This document shows, piece after piece, positions 16,747 through 25,773 of a DNA stretch of 64,000 nt. How positions within the stretch are numbered: position 1 is the stretch's first letter; each line of letters begins with the position of its first letter. Position numbers and translations under genes: made by a program. The DNA is taken from assembly GCA_041874755.1 (NCBI GenBank), contig CP102611.1, positions 868,001-932,000 of the forward strand. The letters run 5' to 3'. Source of the stretch: Chitinibacter sp. SCUT-21 (GTDB lineage Bacteria > Pseudomonadota > Gammaproteobacteria > Burkholderiales > Chitinibacteraceae). Below the pieces are notes generated by a model that saw nothing but the letters and a program-made list of their open reading frames with translations, did no database searches and had not been told where the DNA came from.

Positions 16747-17202
16747 TTAGGCGCGATCGAAAGGACGGCCAATCGAAGTTAATTGGCTTAGTTTTCCATC
16801 AGCGCTGTAGCCGACATTGGCATTTCTTTGCGCCGCCAAGGAAGCCATTAGATGCTGATTGACTTCTTCATGCGTTTGAATGAGCTGGCCATTGGTGCGA
16901 TTCATCGTGTCGGCCAATTTGGCATTTTGCAGTAAATCGAACCAAATCTTAACGTCATCACCCAGTGCGGCCTCAATTAGCTCGGCACTATTGAGCTGCG
17001 ATTGCAGGCAAAACTGCGCACGCGCGCTGCTCGCAGCTTCTAACTGTTGCAGCATGGCGGTTTTGCTATTGATGATTTGTAGCACTTGATCGAACTGGCG
17101 CTTGATCAGCGCATCTTGTTCTTGGGCCAACAATGCAAGAAGCCGCTGAACCTGATCAGATTCAGCGGCAATATAGTTTTTGAGCTCTGCAGACTGAGCC
17201 AT
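16747..17202 (-). CDS. flgN: Flagellar export chaperone FlgN
   Basis: 151 residues, almost wholly helical with heptad-like leucines (VQRLLALLAQEQDALIKRQFD, then INSKTAMLQQLEAAS), a pattern typical of FlgN, which guards the hook-associated proteins FlgK and FlgL before export. The family is weakly conserved, and the call rests much on the neighbour flgM 16 bp upstream in the same operon. Its stop lies 3 bp from the convergent GspF-like gene. Confidence 0.8.
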   Translation of the reverse strand: MAQSAELKNYIAAESDQVQRLLALLAQEQDALIKRQFDQVLQIINSKTAMLQQLEAASSARAQFCLQSQLNSAELIEAALGDDVKIWFDLLQNAKLADTMNRTNGQLIQTHEEVNQHLMASLAAQRNANVGYSADGKLSQLTSIGRPFDRA

Positions 17203-17218
17203 TACAAACCTTCGTCGA

Positions 17219-17494
17219 TTAACGAGCTAGCAGCTCTTTTACGCTCGAGAGTAAACCATCGGCGATGGCTTCAGGCTTCACGGCAAAACGGCCTTCGGCA
17301 ATCGCCGCGCGAATGGCTGCGACTTTTTCAGCGTCAAAAGTCGCTTCGTTGCTCGCTACGCCAGATAATTTGCTATTGACACTGCTACTTTCCGGTGCAG
17401 CAGCATCGCTTACTTTGTTCGCAGCGCCGCTACGCACCTCATTAGGCTTGGCGCCTAATGGGCCTAGTGGCTTGCCTGTGTTGTCGATTTTCAT
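17219..17494 (-). CDS. flgM: Anti-sigma-28 factor FlgM
   Basis: 91 residues starting MKIDNTGKPLGPLG, with a disordered Ala/Ser-rich middle and a C-terminal sigma-binding helix region (FDAEKVAAIRAAIAEGRFAV, then GLLSSVKELL). FlgM holds FliA inactive until the hook is complete and it is exported. The ATG at 17494 has a GGGGAAAC ribosome site; an upstream in-frame start would be less FlgM-like. A sigma-28 promoter lies about 60 bp upstream, consistent with class 3 autoregulation, and flgN follows. Confidence 0.92.
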   Translation of the reverse strand: MKIDNTGKPLGPLGAKPNEVRSGAANKVSDAAAPESSSVNSKLSGVASNEATFDAEKVAAIRAAIAEGRFAVKPEAIADGLLSSVKELLAR

Positions 17495-17552
17495 GATGTT
17501 TCCCCTACCGTGCAGCACGGTGGTCATCGTTCAGTTATTACTATTATGCCTA

Positions 17553-17579
17553 TAATCGGCTTGGCTGCGAAATTCTTTA
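17553..17579 (-). promoter_or_regulatory. Sigma-28 (FliA) promoter for flgM-flgN
   Basis: On the minus strand TAAA (17579-17576), 15 bases, then GCCGATTA (17560-17553). This matches the sigma-28 consensus TAAA-N15-GCCGATAA with one mismatch and the exact spacing. It points at flgM, 59 bp from its start codon. Confidence 0.85.
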
Positions 17580-17661
17580 ACAATTCAACCTTTTATCAGT
17601 TAATTCTAATACATTTTTGCACAGAGCTCTTGCGATCAATGGTATTTTTATTGCCCTTGGC

Positions 17662-17696
17662 GTAATGTGACTTATCTTTGTTGAATGCCACATTAC
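17662..17696 (+). promoter_or_regulatory. Inverted repeat in the fliW leader
   Basis: GTAATGTG (17662-17669) and CACATTAC (17689-17696) are perfect complements with a 19-base loop, directly before the GGAG ribosome site of fliW. It could be an operator or an RNA hairpin; the following CCGGAG also resembles a CsrA-binding GGA motif. Confidence 0.4.
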
Positions 17697-17711
17697 CGGA
17701 GTTTACTTGCC

Positions 17712-18125
17712 ATGGAAGTTTTCCAAAGCCAATTTGGCCCCATCGAAGTCGATCCTGAAACCGTCATTCATTTTCCTGCGGGTTTACCTGGCTTTGAAGA
17801 ATGCAAAAACTACAAGCTATTGCACGAGGACAAACCCAATCCTAGCGTATATTGGCTCCAGTCGCTTGACGATGCGACGGTCGCGTTTTCTATAGTCGGC
17901 GCCGAGCGACTTGGCTTTAATTATGTGCTGACTTTAAGCGATGAAGAATGCACGAGCATTGAATTGAATAACGCCAGCGACGCGATGTTATTTTTGATTT
18001 TATCTCGTCCAGACAATCAGGCCATCCGCGCTAATACGCTAGCGCCACTCGTTATCAACTTGCAATCAAGAAAGGGTTTGCAAAAGGTTGATGTAAAAGC
18101 CGATATCGTCTTTAGCAACACCTAA
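17712..18125 (+). CDS. fliW: Flagellar assembly factor FliW (CsrA antagonist)
   Basis: 137 residues beginning MEVFQSQFGPIEVDPETVIHF, with FPAGLPGFEECKNYKLL and a C-terminal LAPLVINLQSRKGLQKV, all typical of FliW. FliW binds either flagellin or CsrA and so couples flagellin export to flagellin translation. The ATG at 17712 gives the family start. It lies divergent from flgM-flgN, which fits a flagellar role. csrA itself is not in the window. Confidence 0.92.
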   Translation: MEVFQSQFGPIEVDPETVIHFPAGLPGFEECKNYKLLHEDKPNPSVYWLQSLDDATVAFSIVGAERLGFNYVLTLSDEECTSIELNNASDAMLFLILSRPDNQAIRANTLAPLVINLQSRKGLQKVDVKADIVFSNT

Positions 18126-18213
18126 CACCAATTAGTGCGAAGCAACATCATTAGGCTTTCAGATTAGCTTGGGTTTGCGGCTGCCTTGTTGTATGATTGC
18201 GTCCAAATTTTTG

Positions 18214-18246
18214 GGGTAGCCTTGTGGCTGCCTGCTTGCGCTACCC
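18214..18246 (+). other. Stem-loop in the accA leader
   Basis: GGGTAGC (18214-18220) pairs perfectly with GCTACCC (18240-18246) around a 19-base loop, 24 bp before the accA start. There is no T-run, so it is more likely a leader structure than a terminator. Confidence 0.4.
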
Positions 18247-18269
18247 AAGCGCCTCTGGAGTTTTAGAGC

Positions 18270-19238
18270 ATGAAAACCACCTTCCTTGACTTCGAGCAAT
18301 CAGTTGCTGAGCTTGAAAACAAGATCGAAGAGCTGCGCTACGTGCAGGATGATTCGGCAGTTGATATTTCGGTTGAAATTTCTCACCTCGAGAAAAAAAG
18401 CCAAGAACTGACCAAGAACATTTATTCGAAATTAACGCCTTGGCAGATTTCACAGGTATCGCGCCACCCACAGCGCCCGTACACCTATGACTATATCTCG
18501 GGCCTGTTTACCGATTTCCAAGAGTTGCATGGCGACCGCGCATTTGCCGATGATTTGGCGATTGTGGGTGGTTTGGCGCGCTTTAACGGCCAAAGTGTGA
18601 TGGTTATCGGCCATCAAAAAGGCCGTGATACTAAAGAAAAAATTTCGCGCAATTTTGGCATGCCGCGCCCAGAAGGCTATCGCAAAGCCTTGCGCCTAAT
18701 GAAGTTGGCCGAAAAATTCAATATTCCAGTCATCACCTTCGTTGACACGCCAGGCGCTTACCCTGGTATTGGCGCCGAAGAGCGCGGTCAATCAGAGGCG
18801 ATCGGCCGCAATCTGTTTGAAATGGCCCAGCTGAAAGTGCCGGTGATTTGCACGATTATCGGTGAAGGTGGTTCGGGTGGCGCGTTGGCGATTGCCGTTG
18901 GCGACGTGGTGCAAATGTTGCAATACTCAACCTACTCCGTCATTTCACCGGAAGGTTGCGCGACCATTTTGTGGAAAACTGCAGAGCGCGCATCGGACGC
19001 CGCTGAAGCACTTGGAATTACCGCTAGCCGCTTAAAAACGCTGGGCCTGATAGATAAAGTGGTACCAGAGCCAGTCGGCGGCGCGCATCGCAATCCGCAA
19101 GAAATGATGGCAACGATGAAAAAATCGATTGCCGACTCGCTCAAAGCCCTTAAAGCAAAAAGCGTTGATGAGCTGCTTGAAGCACGCTTTGATCGCCTGA
19201 TGGAACATGGCAAATTTAAAGAAGAAGCCTCAGCCTAA
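18270..19238 (+). CDS. accA: Acetyl-CoA carboxylase carboxyltransferase subunit alpha
   Basis: 322 residues, standard AccA length. Start [21 protein letters not shown]-terminal helical part, then [62 protein letters not shown] and [14 protein letters not shown], the oxyanion and CoA-binding motifs. With AccD it transfers carboxyl from biotin to acetyl-CoA to make malonyl-CoA. A GGAG lies about 12 bp before the start. tilS overlaps its 3' end. Confidence 0.97.
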   Translation: MKTTFLDFEQSVAELENKIEELRYVQDDSAVDISVEISHLEKKSQELTKNIYSKLTPWQISQVSRHPQRPYTYDYISGLFTDFQELHGDRAFADDLAIVGGLARFNGQSVMVIGHQKGRDTKEKISRNFGMPRPEGYRKALRLMKLAEKFNIPVITFVDTPGAYPGIGAEERGQSEAIGRNLFEMAQLKVPVICTIIGEGGSGGALAIAVGDVVQMLQYSTYSVISPEGCATILWKTAERASDAAEALGITASRLKTLGLIDKVVPEPVGGAHRNPQEMMATMKKSIADSLKALKAKSVDELLEARFDRLMEHGKFKEEASA

Positions 19239-20604
19239 AGGCTGGCAACTCGCCTTTGAACAGATCAAAGGCTTTGTTCATACACACAACGGGAGCTTAG
19301 GCTCCCGTTGTTCCTTCACGCCCACCTTACCGCATCTGTGCGTTGGATTTTCGGGTGGGCTCGATTCAACGATACTGCTGCATTGGCTTGCTAGTTTGCG
19401 CAGCGAGCTGGGCTTTACACTCAGCGCGGTGCATGTCCATCACGGACTATCCCCGAATGCCGACCATTGGGCTGAGCAATCTCAGCACTTTGCTCAATCG
19501 CTAAATGTTGCTTGCACCATCCAGCGGGTTCAGCTCGATTTGAGCCAAGGCGCCGGCATTGAAGGCGCGGCGCGAAAAGCGCGTTATGCGATTTATGAGC
19601 AACAAGAATGCGACGCGGTATTGCTCGCGCATCACCAAAACGATCAAGCCGAAACGCTATTGATCAATCTGCTGCGCGGCAGCGGCCCGGCCGGTTTGGC
19701 GGCAATGCCAGCGCAGCGTGTTTTGACGCCACAGAGCGCCCTGCTCCGCCCGCTATTGCATATTTCCCGCGCCGAGTTGCTTGATTACGCCAACGAGCAT
19801 GCGCTGCACTGGATTGAAGACGAAAGCAATCAGGATACACAATACAAGCGCAACGATATTCGGCATAACCTGATGCCAACCATCTTGGGTATATCACCCA
19901 AAGCATTGACCACATTGACCCGCAGCGCAATACATCAAAGCGAAGTGAATGATTTGCTGATTGAAATCGCCGAGAAAGATTTAGCCGCGTGCAACAATCA
20001 AGGCGCTTTGCAATTACAGCCTTGGCTTCAGCTCAGCGCAGTGCGGCAAAAGAATGTGTTGCGCCACTGGCTGGGTTTAGCTGGCATCGTGCTCGAATTA
20101 CGCGCGTTTAATGAATTGCTGCGCACTGCTGTTGACGCGGCGGATGACACGCACCCTGCCTTGGTATGGCGCAACGCGGCGATTCGGCGCTATCAAGGCC
20201 AGTTGCACATTACGCAAGCCAGCCTTGCTGCTGGCCCGACGCAAAACATCACGCCTGCGCTTGACGCTGGCAACGACTTATCCGATTGGCGCGGCGTGTT
20301 GCGCTGGACCAAGGTCGACAGTGGCGGCATCGCCGTGCATTGGTTCGATAGTGCAAGCATTAGCGTGCAAGGTCGCCAAGGTGGTGAGCAATTTAAACTG
20401 GCGACCAACCGCCCGACGCGCTCCTTAAAAGCGCATTGCCAAGCCGAATCAATCGCGCCGTGGCTACGCGAAACGACGCCATTGATTTATATTGATGGCC
20501 AATTAGCTGCGATGCCCGGGCTTGGCGTCAATGCGCAATTTCAGCCGCGCGATGGCGAAACCGGCTGGCTGCCCGCATGGCACCCATACCCCCCAAGGGT
20601 GTAG
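19207..20604 (+). CDS. tilS: tRNA(Ile)-lysidine synthase
   Basis: 465 residues. The N-type ATP pyrophosphatase loop [18 protein letters not shown] is followed by [48 protein letters not shown] and [20 protein letters not shown], all diagnostic. It modifies C34 of the CAU-anticodon tRNA-Ile. The only ATG before the P-loop is at 19207, overlapping accA by 32 bp, giving a somewhat long N-terminus that contains a 24-bp palindrome. The last codons and the stop lie within a 49-bp element (20597-20645). Confidence 0.95.
   Translation: MANLKKKPQPKGWQLAFEQIKGFVHTHNGSLGSRCSFTPTLPHLCVGFSGGLDSTILLHWLASLRSELGFTLSAVHVHHGLSPNADHWAEQSQHFAQSLNVACTIQRVQLDLSQGAGIEGAARKARYAIYEQQECDAVLLAHHQNDQAETLLINLLRGSGPAGLAAMPAQRVLTPQSALLRPLLHISRAELLDYANEHALHWIEDESNQDTQYKRNDIRHNLMPTILGISPKALTTLTRSAIHQSEVNDLLIEIAEKDLAACNNQGALQLQPWLQLSAVRQKNVLRHWLGLAGIVLELRAFNELLRTAVDAADDTHPALVWRNAAIRRYQGQLHITQASLAAGPTQNITPALDAGNDLSDWRGVLRWTKVDSGGIAVHWFDSASISVQGRQGGEQFKLATNRPTRSLKAHCQAESIAPWLRETTPLIYIDGQLAAMPGLGVNAQFQPRDGETGWLPAWHPYPPRV
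19287..19310. other. Perfect 24-bp foldback early in tilS, just after accA
   Basis: CAACGGGAGC, loop TTAG, GCTCCCGTTG: a 10-bp perfect stem, 48 bp past the accA stop, followed by TTCC rather than a T-run. It looks like a terminator or attenuator for accA but lies in frame within tilS (HNGSLGSRC). Confidence 0.55.
19887..19935. repeat. Degenerate 49-bp element inside tilS
   Basis: GGGTAT and ATACAT at exactly 49 bp, two mismatches in the right end. It is read as [16 protein letters not shown] in TilS, in the same codon phase as the cobQ and MATE copies. Confidence 0.3.
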
Positions 20605-20645
20605 CCTCATATACCAATACTGAATTTATCTTCAAACAGATACCC
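20597..20645. repeat. 49-bp element across the tilS stop codon (one end mismatch)
   Basis: GGGTGT at the left (one mismatch) and ATACCC at the right. The tilS stop TAG (20602-20604) is inside it, so the element supplies the last residue and stop of TilS. mutS starts 20 bp after its end. Confidence 0.6.
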
Positions 20646-20665
20646 AATACAGAACACAGATCATC

Positions 20666-23227
20666 ATGGCAAAAAAAACAGTTAGCGATATACCAACTCA
20701 CACCCCCATGATGCAGCAATACCTCGCGCTCAAGGCCGATCACCAAGACAAGCTGGTGTTCTATCGCATGGGCGACTTTTACGAGCTGTTTTTTGACGAT
20801 GCAATCAAAGCCGCGCGCCTGCTCGACATCACGCTGACCACGCGTGGCAGCAGCGCCGGTGAGCCAATCAAAATGGCCGGCATTCCGTTTCATTCGCTCG
20901 AGCCCTACTTGGCCAAGCTAGTGAAGTTGGGCGAATCGATCGCGATTTGCGAACAAGTGGGCGACCCCGCCACCAGCAAAGGGCCGGTCGAGCGCAAAGT
21001 GATGCGCGTGATTACGCCGGGCACGCTGACCGACGCGGCGCTACTCGACGATAAGCAGGAAAACCGCCTGCTCGCTATCCGCATGGTGCGCGGCAAAATG
21101 GGCATGGCGTGGCTCTCGCTCGCGTCGGGCGATTTTGCGCTGATGGATACCGACGTTGAAAAACTGCCGTCCGAGCTAGAGCGCCTGCGCCCTGCTGAAA
21201 TTTTGATCAGCGACGAAGCTGAGCTCACCATTTTTGATCAACTGCGCACGCCAGTACGCCGTCTCGCGAGCTGGCAATTTGACGCGACTAGCGCCGAACG
21301 TAATTTAACGCGCCACTTTGCCGTGCACGATTTAGAAGGCTTCGGCATCAGCGAACCTTTACTGGCCTTGGGCGCAGCCGGTGCGCTGCTCGAATACGTA
21401 CGCAGCACGCAAGGCGGCGCGCTGCCTGCCTTGGCGGGTCTGCGCGTTGAAGCGCACAGCCAGTTTATCGAGCTTGATGCCGCAACACGCCGCAATCTGG
21501 AAATCACCGAAACCATCCGTGGCGAAGCCGCACCGACCTTGTTTTCACTACTGGACAACTGCGCCACCGGCATGGGCTCGCGCCTCTTGGCCAATTGGCT
21601 GCACCACCCGCTGCGCAGTCACGGCAAAATTCTGGAGCGCCAAGCAGCGATCGGTACGCTGATCGATGCCGGACAAAATGAACACTTGTACTCGCAATTG
21701 CGCGAAATCGCCGACATCGAACGCATCGTGTCGCGTATTGCTCTGAAATCAGCGCGCCCGCGCGATTTGGCGAGCTTGCGCGATAGCTTAAAAGTGCTGC
21801 CTGATTTAGCCGCGCAAATGCCAAACGGTGGCTTGTTCGACGGCATTGCGCACGCAATGCAGGCCGAGCCAGCAATTTACGAATTGCTCGCCGCAGCAAT
21901 CTTGCCCGAACCGGGCGTGGTGATCCGCGAAGGCGGCGTGATTGCCGATGGCTACTCGGCGGATTTGGATGAATTGCGTGCGATTCAAAATAATTGCGGC
22001 GAATTTTTAACGATGCTGGAGGCACGCGAGCGCGAGCGTACCGGCATTGCCACCCTTCGCGTAGAGTATAACCGTGTAGCAGGCTTCTTTATTGAGGTTA
22101 CCAACTCATACCTAGGCCAAGTACCTGATGATTATCGTCGTCGTCAAACGATGAAAAACGCTGAGCGTTACATCACGCCCGAGCTGAAACAATTTGAAGA
22201 AAAAGCGCTGTCGGCGAACGACAGAGCTTTGGCGCTGGAAAAACAGCTGTATGAATCGGTGCTCGACAGTCTGCAAACCCACCTTGCCACCTTACGCCTG
22301 ACCGCGCAGGCTGTTGCGACGCTCGACGTACTGGTGTGCTTGGCGCAGCGCGCGCAATTATCGGGCTATATTGCGCCCGAGTTTTGCGATGACGCGGTGC
22401 TGCAAATTGAAGCCGGTCGCCACCCTGTTGTTGAAGAGCAAATCGACGACTTCATTCCCAATAGCGTCGATTTTCACTTGGCGCGCAAATTGCTACTGAT
22501 TACCGGCCCAAATATGGGCGGTAAATCAACGTATATGCGCCAAGTGGCGCTGATTGCGCTGCTGGCGCACGTTGGCTCTTATGTGCCCGCGACCGCAGCC
22601 AAAATTGGTCGCCTCGATCGGATTTTCACGCGCATTGGCGCGAGCGACGATCTGGCCGGCGGCCGCTCGACCTTTATGGTGGAAATGACCGAAACGGCGA
22701 ATATTTTGAACAATGCCGGTGAGCACTCTTTGGTGCTAATGGACGAAGTCGGCCGTGGTACCTCGACGTTTGACGGCTTGGCGCTGGCGTGGTCGATTGC
22801 CAAAGCACTCATCGAGAAAAACCGCTGCTACACGCTATTTGCCACACATTATTTTGAGCTAACACGTTTGGCGCAGGACTACGCACAAGTGGCGAATGTG
22901 CACCTTGATGCGGTTGAGCACAAAGACCGAATCGTGTTTTTGCATGCCGTACAAGAAGGCCCAGCGTCGCAAAGTTATGGTGTTGCAGTAGCTAGTTTGG
23001 CGGGAGTGCCGAAGGAAGTGGTGCGTAGCGCAAAACGTAAACTGCAGGAATTAGAACAATCAAGTCTTGCCAATAACTTGCAGCCAGATTTATTTGCAGC
23101 AAGTTTTTCGACAGAACCGGAACTTTTACCTCATCCAGCGATCGAAATGCTAGATGGGATAATCCCTGATGCAATTACCCCTCGCCAAGCACTAGAGATG
23201 CTCTATAAACTCAAGGAACTAACCTAG
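20666..23227 (+). CDS. mutS: DNA mismatch repair protein MutS
   Basis: 853 residues, full length. Mismatch-recognition motif [15 protein letters not shown] (Phe wedge and Glu) near residue 33, connector and core domains, then the ABC ATPase with Walker [14 protein letters not shown] near residue 613, signature and Walker [17 protein letters not shown], and the C-terminal helices ending [12 protein letters not shown]. MutS recognises mismatches and recruits MutL. It follows tilS on the same strand. Confidence 0.98.
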   Translation: MAKKTVSDIPTHTPMMQQYLALKADHQDKLVFYRMGDFYELFFDDAIKAARLLDITLTTRGSSAGEPIKMAGIPFHSLEPYLAKLVKLGESIAICEQVGDPATSKGPVERKVMRVITPGTLTDAALLDDKQENRLLAIRMVRGKMGMAWLSLASGDFALMDTDVEKLPSELERLRPAEILISDEAELTIFDQLRTPVRRLASWQFDATSAERNLTRHFAVHDLEGFGISEPLLALGAAGALLEYVRSTQGGALPALAGLRVEAHSQFIELDAATRRNLEITETIRGEAAPTLFSLLDNCATGMGSRLLANWLHHPLRSHGKILERQAAIGTLIDAGQNEHLYSQLREIADIERIVSRIALKSARPRDLASLRDSLKVLPDLAAQMPNGGLFDGIAHAMQAEPAIYELLAAAILPEPGVVIREGGVIADGYSADLDELRAIQNNCGEFLTMLEARERERTGIATLRVEYNRVAGFFIEVTNSYLGQVPDDYRRRQTMKNAERYITPELKQFEEKALSANDRALALEKQLYESVLDSLQTHLATLRLTAQAVATLDVLVCLAQRAQLSGYIAPEFCDDAVLQIEAGRHPVVEEQIDDFIPNSVDFHLARKLLLITGPNMGGKSTYMRQVALIALLAHVGSYVPATAAKIGRLDRIFTRIGASDDLAGGRSTFMVEMTETANILNNAGEHSLVLMDEVGRGTSTFDGLALAWSIAKALIEKNRCYTLFATHYFELTRLAQDYAQVANVHLDAVEHKDRIVFLHAVQEGPASQSYGVAVASLAGVPKEVVRSAKRKLQELEQSSLANNLQPDLFAASFSTEPELLPHPAIEMLDGIIPDAITPRQALEMLYKLKELT

Positions 23228-23320
23228 ATCAAATTTGCATCATTTTCGCAGCATGATGTGCAGCAACTAAGCTAGCCTAATCATATGCGGTAACCATCTA
23301 GTTCTTATTAAGGATATATC

Positions 23321-23776
23321 ATGAATTCTGCTACTGAGCTTTCTGATCCAATCATTGATAAGCAAGGGACTACTTTGCTTGAATTGGCTCGCATGGTTTC
23401 AGAAAAGGGGCCCCAGGACGGGATTGGTTTGAGTGATCTAAAGGCGAGTGCAGCGAATGAATTGCGTCGTTTTGGCGATGATTTATCCAGCCATCTGGCA
23501 GCGCACACCGCAATCCAAGTTCCGCCAGCCTATCAGCTACGTAGCACCAGCAACGGACAGGTATGTGTGGTCGGCGAGCATCCTGATAAAGCTAAAATTG
23601 AAAATTATTTAAACAGTGATACACGCCTGCTGAAATGGTTTAAAGAAATTGAAGTGCTATTTGAAATTCAACGCCGCCTAGAGCTCAACGCAACTGGCGG
23701 CACGATGGACGATCAGGTCTTTAATCTAGGCATGACCAGCCTAGGCAGCATTGCTTTTTTCACGACCGAAAAATAA
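23321..23776 (+). CDS. Conserved-looking hypothetical protein downstream of mutS
   Basis: 151 residues, soluble, no signal or membrane segment. It has an acidic helical start (TTLLELARMVSEKG), a middle QVPPAYQLRSTSNGQVCVVGEHPDKAKIENYL and a C-terminal helix LKWFKEIEVLFEIQRRLEL. A clear AAGGATATATC ribosome site precedes the ATG. I do not recognise a family. It has its own 93-bp upstream gap and a terminator after it, so it is probably a single-gene unit. Confidence 0.65.
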   Translation: MNSATELSDPIIDKQGTTLLELARMVSEKGPQDGIGLSDLKASAANELRRFGDDLSSHLAAHTAIQVPPAYQLRSTSNGQVCVVGEHPDKAKIENYLNSDTRLLKWFKEIEVLFEIQRRLELNATGGTMDDQVFNLGMTSLGSIAFFTTEK

Positions 23777-23791
23777 TCTCAACCCACTTCG

Positions 23792-23830
23792 AAGAGCCGC
23801 GACTTAGATCACACCTCTAAGGCGGCTCTT
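23792..23830 (+). terminator. Terminator after the mutS-distal hypothetical gene
   Basis: AAGAGCCGC and GCGGCTCTT pair over 9 bp around a 21-base loop, followed by TGTCGTTT. Tail is only moderately T-rich. Confidence 0.6.
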
Positions 23831-23904
23831 TGTCGTTTCTAGCAATTCGCCAGCCCCTCTGAGACGAGTTATAATCACACCTTATTGAATTAGGTATATT
23901 ACCC

Positions 23905-25113
23905 ATGAAAACCATTAAAGCTCGTCGCCCGCAACCGGCCATTCGAGAAGCAAAAGCGAACGACCAACAGCGCGCAACATCCAAAATCGGTGCTCGTGGG
24001 CAATCCACCCTGGGTGAATCTCGTTTCGCCAATAAGAAAAAGAAAGCCACTTCTGGCCCTGATATGGGGCGCTCATCCACGCCAGCAACCAGCAAAAAAC
24101 GCAACTCGCCAACGAGTGGTATGAGCCGCATGGTTGCGCAAGCGATTGCCAAGACCGCAGTCGCACGCGAAGTACAAGGTATTAAGCCTGCTACAGAGCT
24201 TACTGAAAAACCAGAAACACAAACGGTTATCCGCGATAGCAAAGCGCGCCCTAGTGCCAAACGCGCAAAGAAAATGCCTCAGCGCCAAGGCTCTCAGCAT
24301 GAAGTGGCGGTGCAAAAGCAATTACGCGAAAAACGTCTGACTTTCGACCAAATTGGCGATGAGCGTTTGCAAAAGGCTTTGGCGTTTTCGGGCATTGGTT
24401 CTCGCCGTGATATGGAAGAAGTGATTGAAGCCGGCCGCGTGAGTGTCAACGGAAAAATCGCCGATCTAGGCGCGAAGGTTAGCCCCGGAGATGAAGTTCG
24501 AATCGATGGCAAACGCGTTGCGCTCAAATGGCAAGACCGCCTGCCGCGCGTGATTATGTATCACAAGGAAGAAGGCGAATTGGTGAGCCGTGACGACCCA
24601 GAAGGCCGCGTCACCGTGTTTGATCGCCTCAAACGCATTTCGTCGAGTAAATGGGTAGCGATTGGTCGTTTGGACTTTAACACCTCGGGTTTGCTGATCT
24701 TTACCACCTCGGGCGAACTAGCTAATCGCATGATGCACCCAAGCTTTGAAGTTGAGCGTGAATACGCAGTGCGTGTGCATGGCGCATTAACGCCTGAACA
24801 AATGAAAGAAATGGTCAACGGCATCGAGCTTGACGATGGCCCCGCCAACTTCAGCCGCATTGAAGATCGTGGTGGTGAAGGGCAAAATCATTGGTACCAC
24901 GTTGTACTCAAAGAGGGTCGTAACCGCGAAGTTCGCCGTATGTTCGAGCATTACAACCTGATGGTCAGCCGCTTGATGCGGATTCGCTTCGGGATGTTTA
25001 ACTTGCCGGGCCGTCTCAAACGCGGTCAGTTTTATGAATTAACCGAAACCGAAGTCTTGGCGGTGATGAAGTGGGCCGATCTGACGATGATGGGTCAGGT
25101 TAAACGCCGTTAA
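23905..25113 (+). CDS. rluB: 23S rRNA pseudouridine(2605) synthase RluB
   Basis: 402 residues. A long basic, Lys/Arg/Ser/Thr-rich N-terminal tail (about 1-140) precedes an S4 domain (RLQKALAFSGIGSRRDMEEVI, then GRVSVNGKIADLGAKV) and the RsuA-type catalytic domain with AIGRLDFNTSGLLIFTT (catalytic Asp) and EGRNREVRRMFEHYNLMVSRL. RluB makes pseudouridine 2605 of 23S rRNA. The RluB/RluE/RluF split rests on the VSRLMRIRFGMFNLPG region and is probable rather than proven. Confidence 0.9.
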   Translation: MKTIKARRPQPAIREAKANDQQRATSKIGARGQSTLGESRFANKKKKATSGPDMGRSSTPATSKKRNSPTSGMSRMVAQAIAKTAVAREVQGIKPATELTEKPETQTVIRDSKARPSAKRAKKMPQRQGSQHEVAVQKQLREKRLTFDQIGDERLQKALAFSGIGSRRDMEEVIEAGRVSVNGKIADLGAKVSPGDEVRIDGKRVALKWQDRLPRVIMYHKEEGELVSRDDPEGRVTVFDRLKRISSSKWVAIGRLDFNTSGLLIFTTSGELANRMMHPSFEVEREYAVRVHGALTPEQMKEMVNGIELDDGPANFSRIEDRGGEGQNHWYHVVLKEGRNREVRRMFEHYNLMVSRLMRIRFGMFNLPGRLKRGQFYELTETEVLAVMKWADLTMMGQVKRR

Positions 25114-25134
25114 GTAGTTTAGCTAGGTCAAAGC

Positions 25135-25692
25135 ATGAGCAAAGCGTTTACCAAAGAAATTGATGGCGATGATGACGATCTACCGGCAGAGCTAAAAGTC
25201 CCAGCAGGTAGTAAAAACTATATGACGCCACAAGGCTGGCAGCGAATGAAAAACGAGTTATATGAACTCGTAAATAAAGAGCGCCCGCACGTGACTCAAG
25301 TCGTTAATTGGGCAGCCAGCAATGGCGATCGTTCGGAAAACGCCGATTATCAATATGGTAAACGCCGCTTACGCGAAATTGATCGCCGGATTCGCTTTTT
25401 AAGTAAACGTCTTGAAGCCGCCGAGGTGATTGATCCCGAGCTGCGCGAGCCAACTGATCAGGTTTTTTTTAGCGCCACCGTCACGTACTTGCGTGAAGAT
25501 GGCCGCGAAGAAACGGTAGCTATCGTTGGCATCGACGAGACCAATTTTCCGCTTAACCATATCAGCTGGACCTCCCCAGTCGCGCGCGCTTTGATTAAAG
25601 CGCGGGAAGGCGATGTCGTTTTATTACGCACTCCGAATGGCCACGAAGAGCTCGAAATCATCGAAGTTCGCTATACGAAAATAGAAAGCTAA
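25135..25692 (+). CDS. greB: Transcription elongation factor GreB
   Basis: 185 residues. The N-terminal coiled coil carries GSKNYMTPQGWQRMKNEL and EVVNWAASNGDRSENADYQYGKRRLREIDRRIRFL-type sequence (the paired acidic tip residues are in DRSENADYQYG), followed by the FKBP-like domain ending TPNGHEELEIIEVRY. The basic patch and YGKRRLREID favour GreB over GreA. It rescues backtracked RNA polymerase. It lies 21 bp after rluB and is likely co-transcribed. Confidence 0.95.
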   Translation: MSKAFTKEIDGDDDDLPAELKVPAGSKNYMTPQGWQRMKNELYELVNKERPHVTQVVNWAASNGDRSENADYQYGKRRLREIDRRIRFLSKRLEAAEVIDPELREPTDQVFFSATVTYLREDGREETVAIVGIDETNFPLNHISWTSPVARALIKAREGDVVLLRTPNGHEELEIIEVRYTKIES

Positions 25693-25773
25693 GTGTTTGC
25701 CTTTCAACGACAAATTTGTAATGAAAAGTAATCATCTTTGCCAGAAACGGCGTGCTGCTGGTATTGTTTTGTC

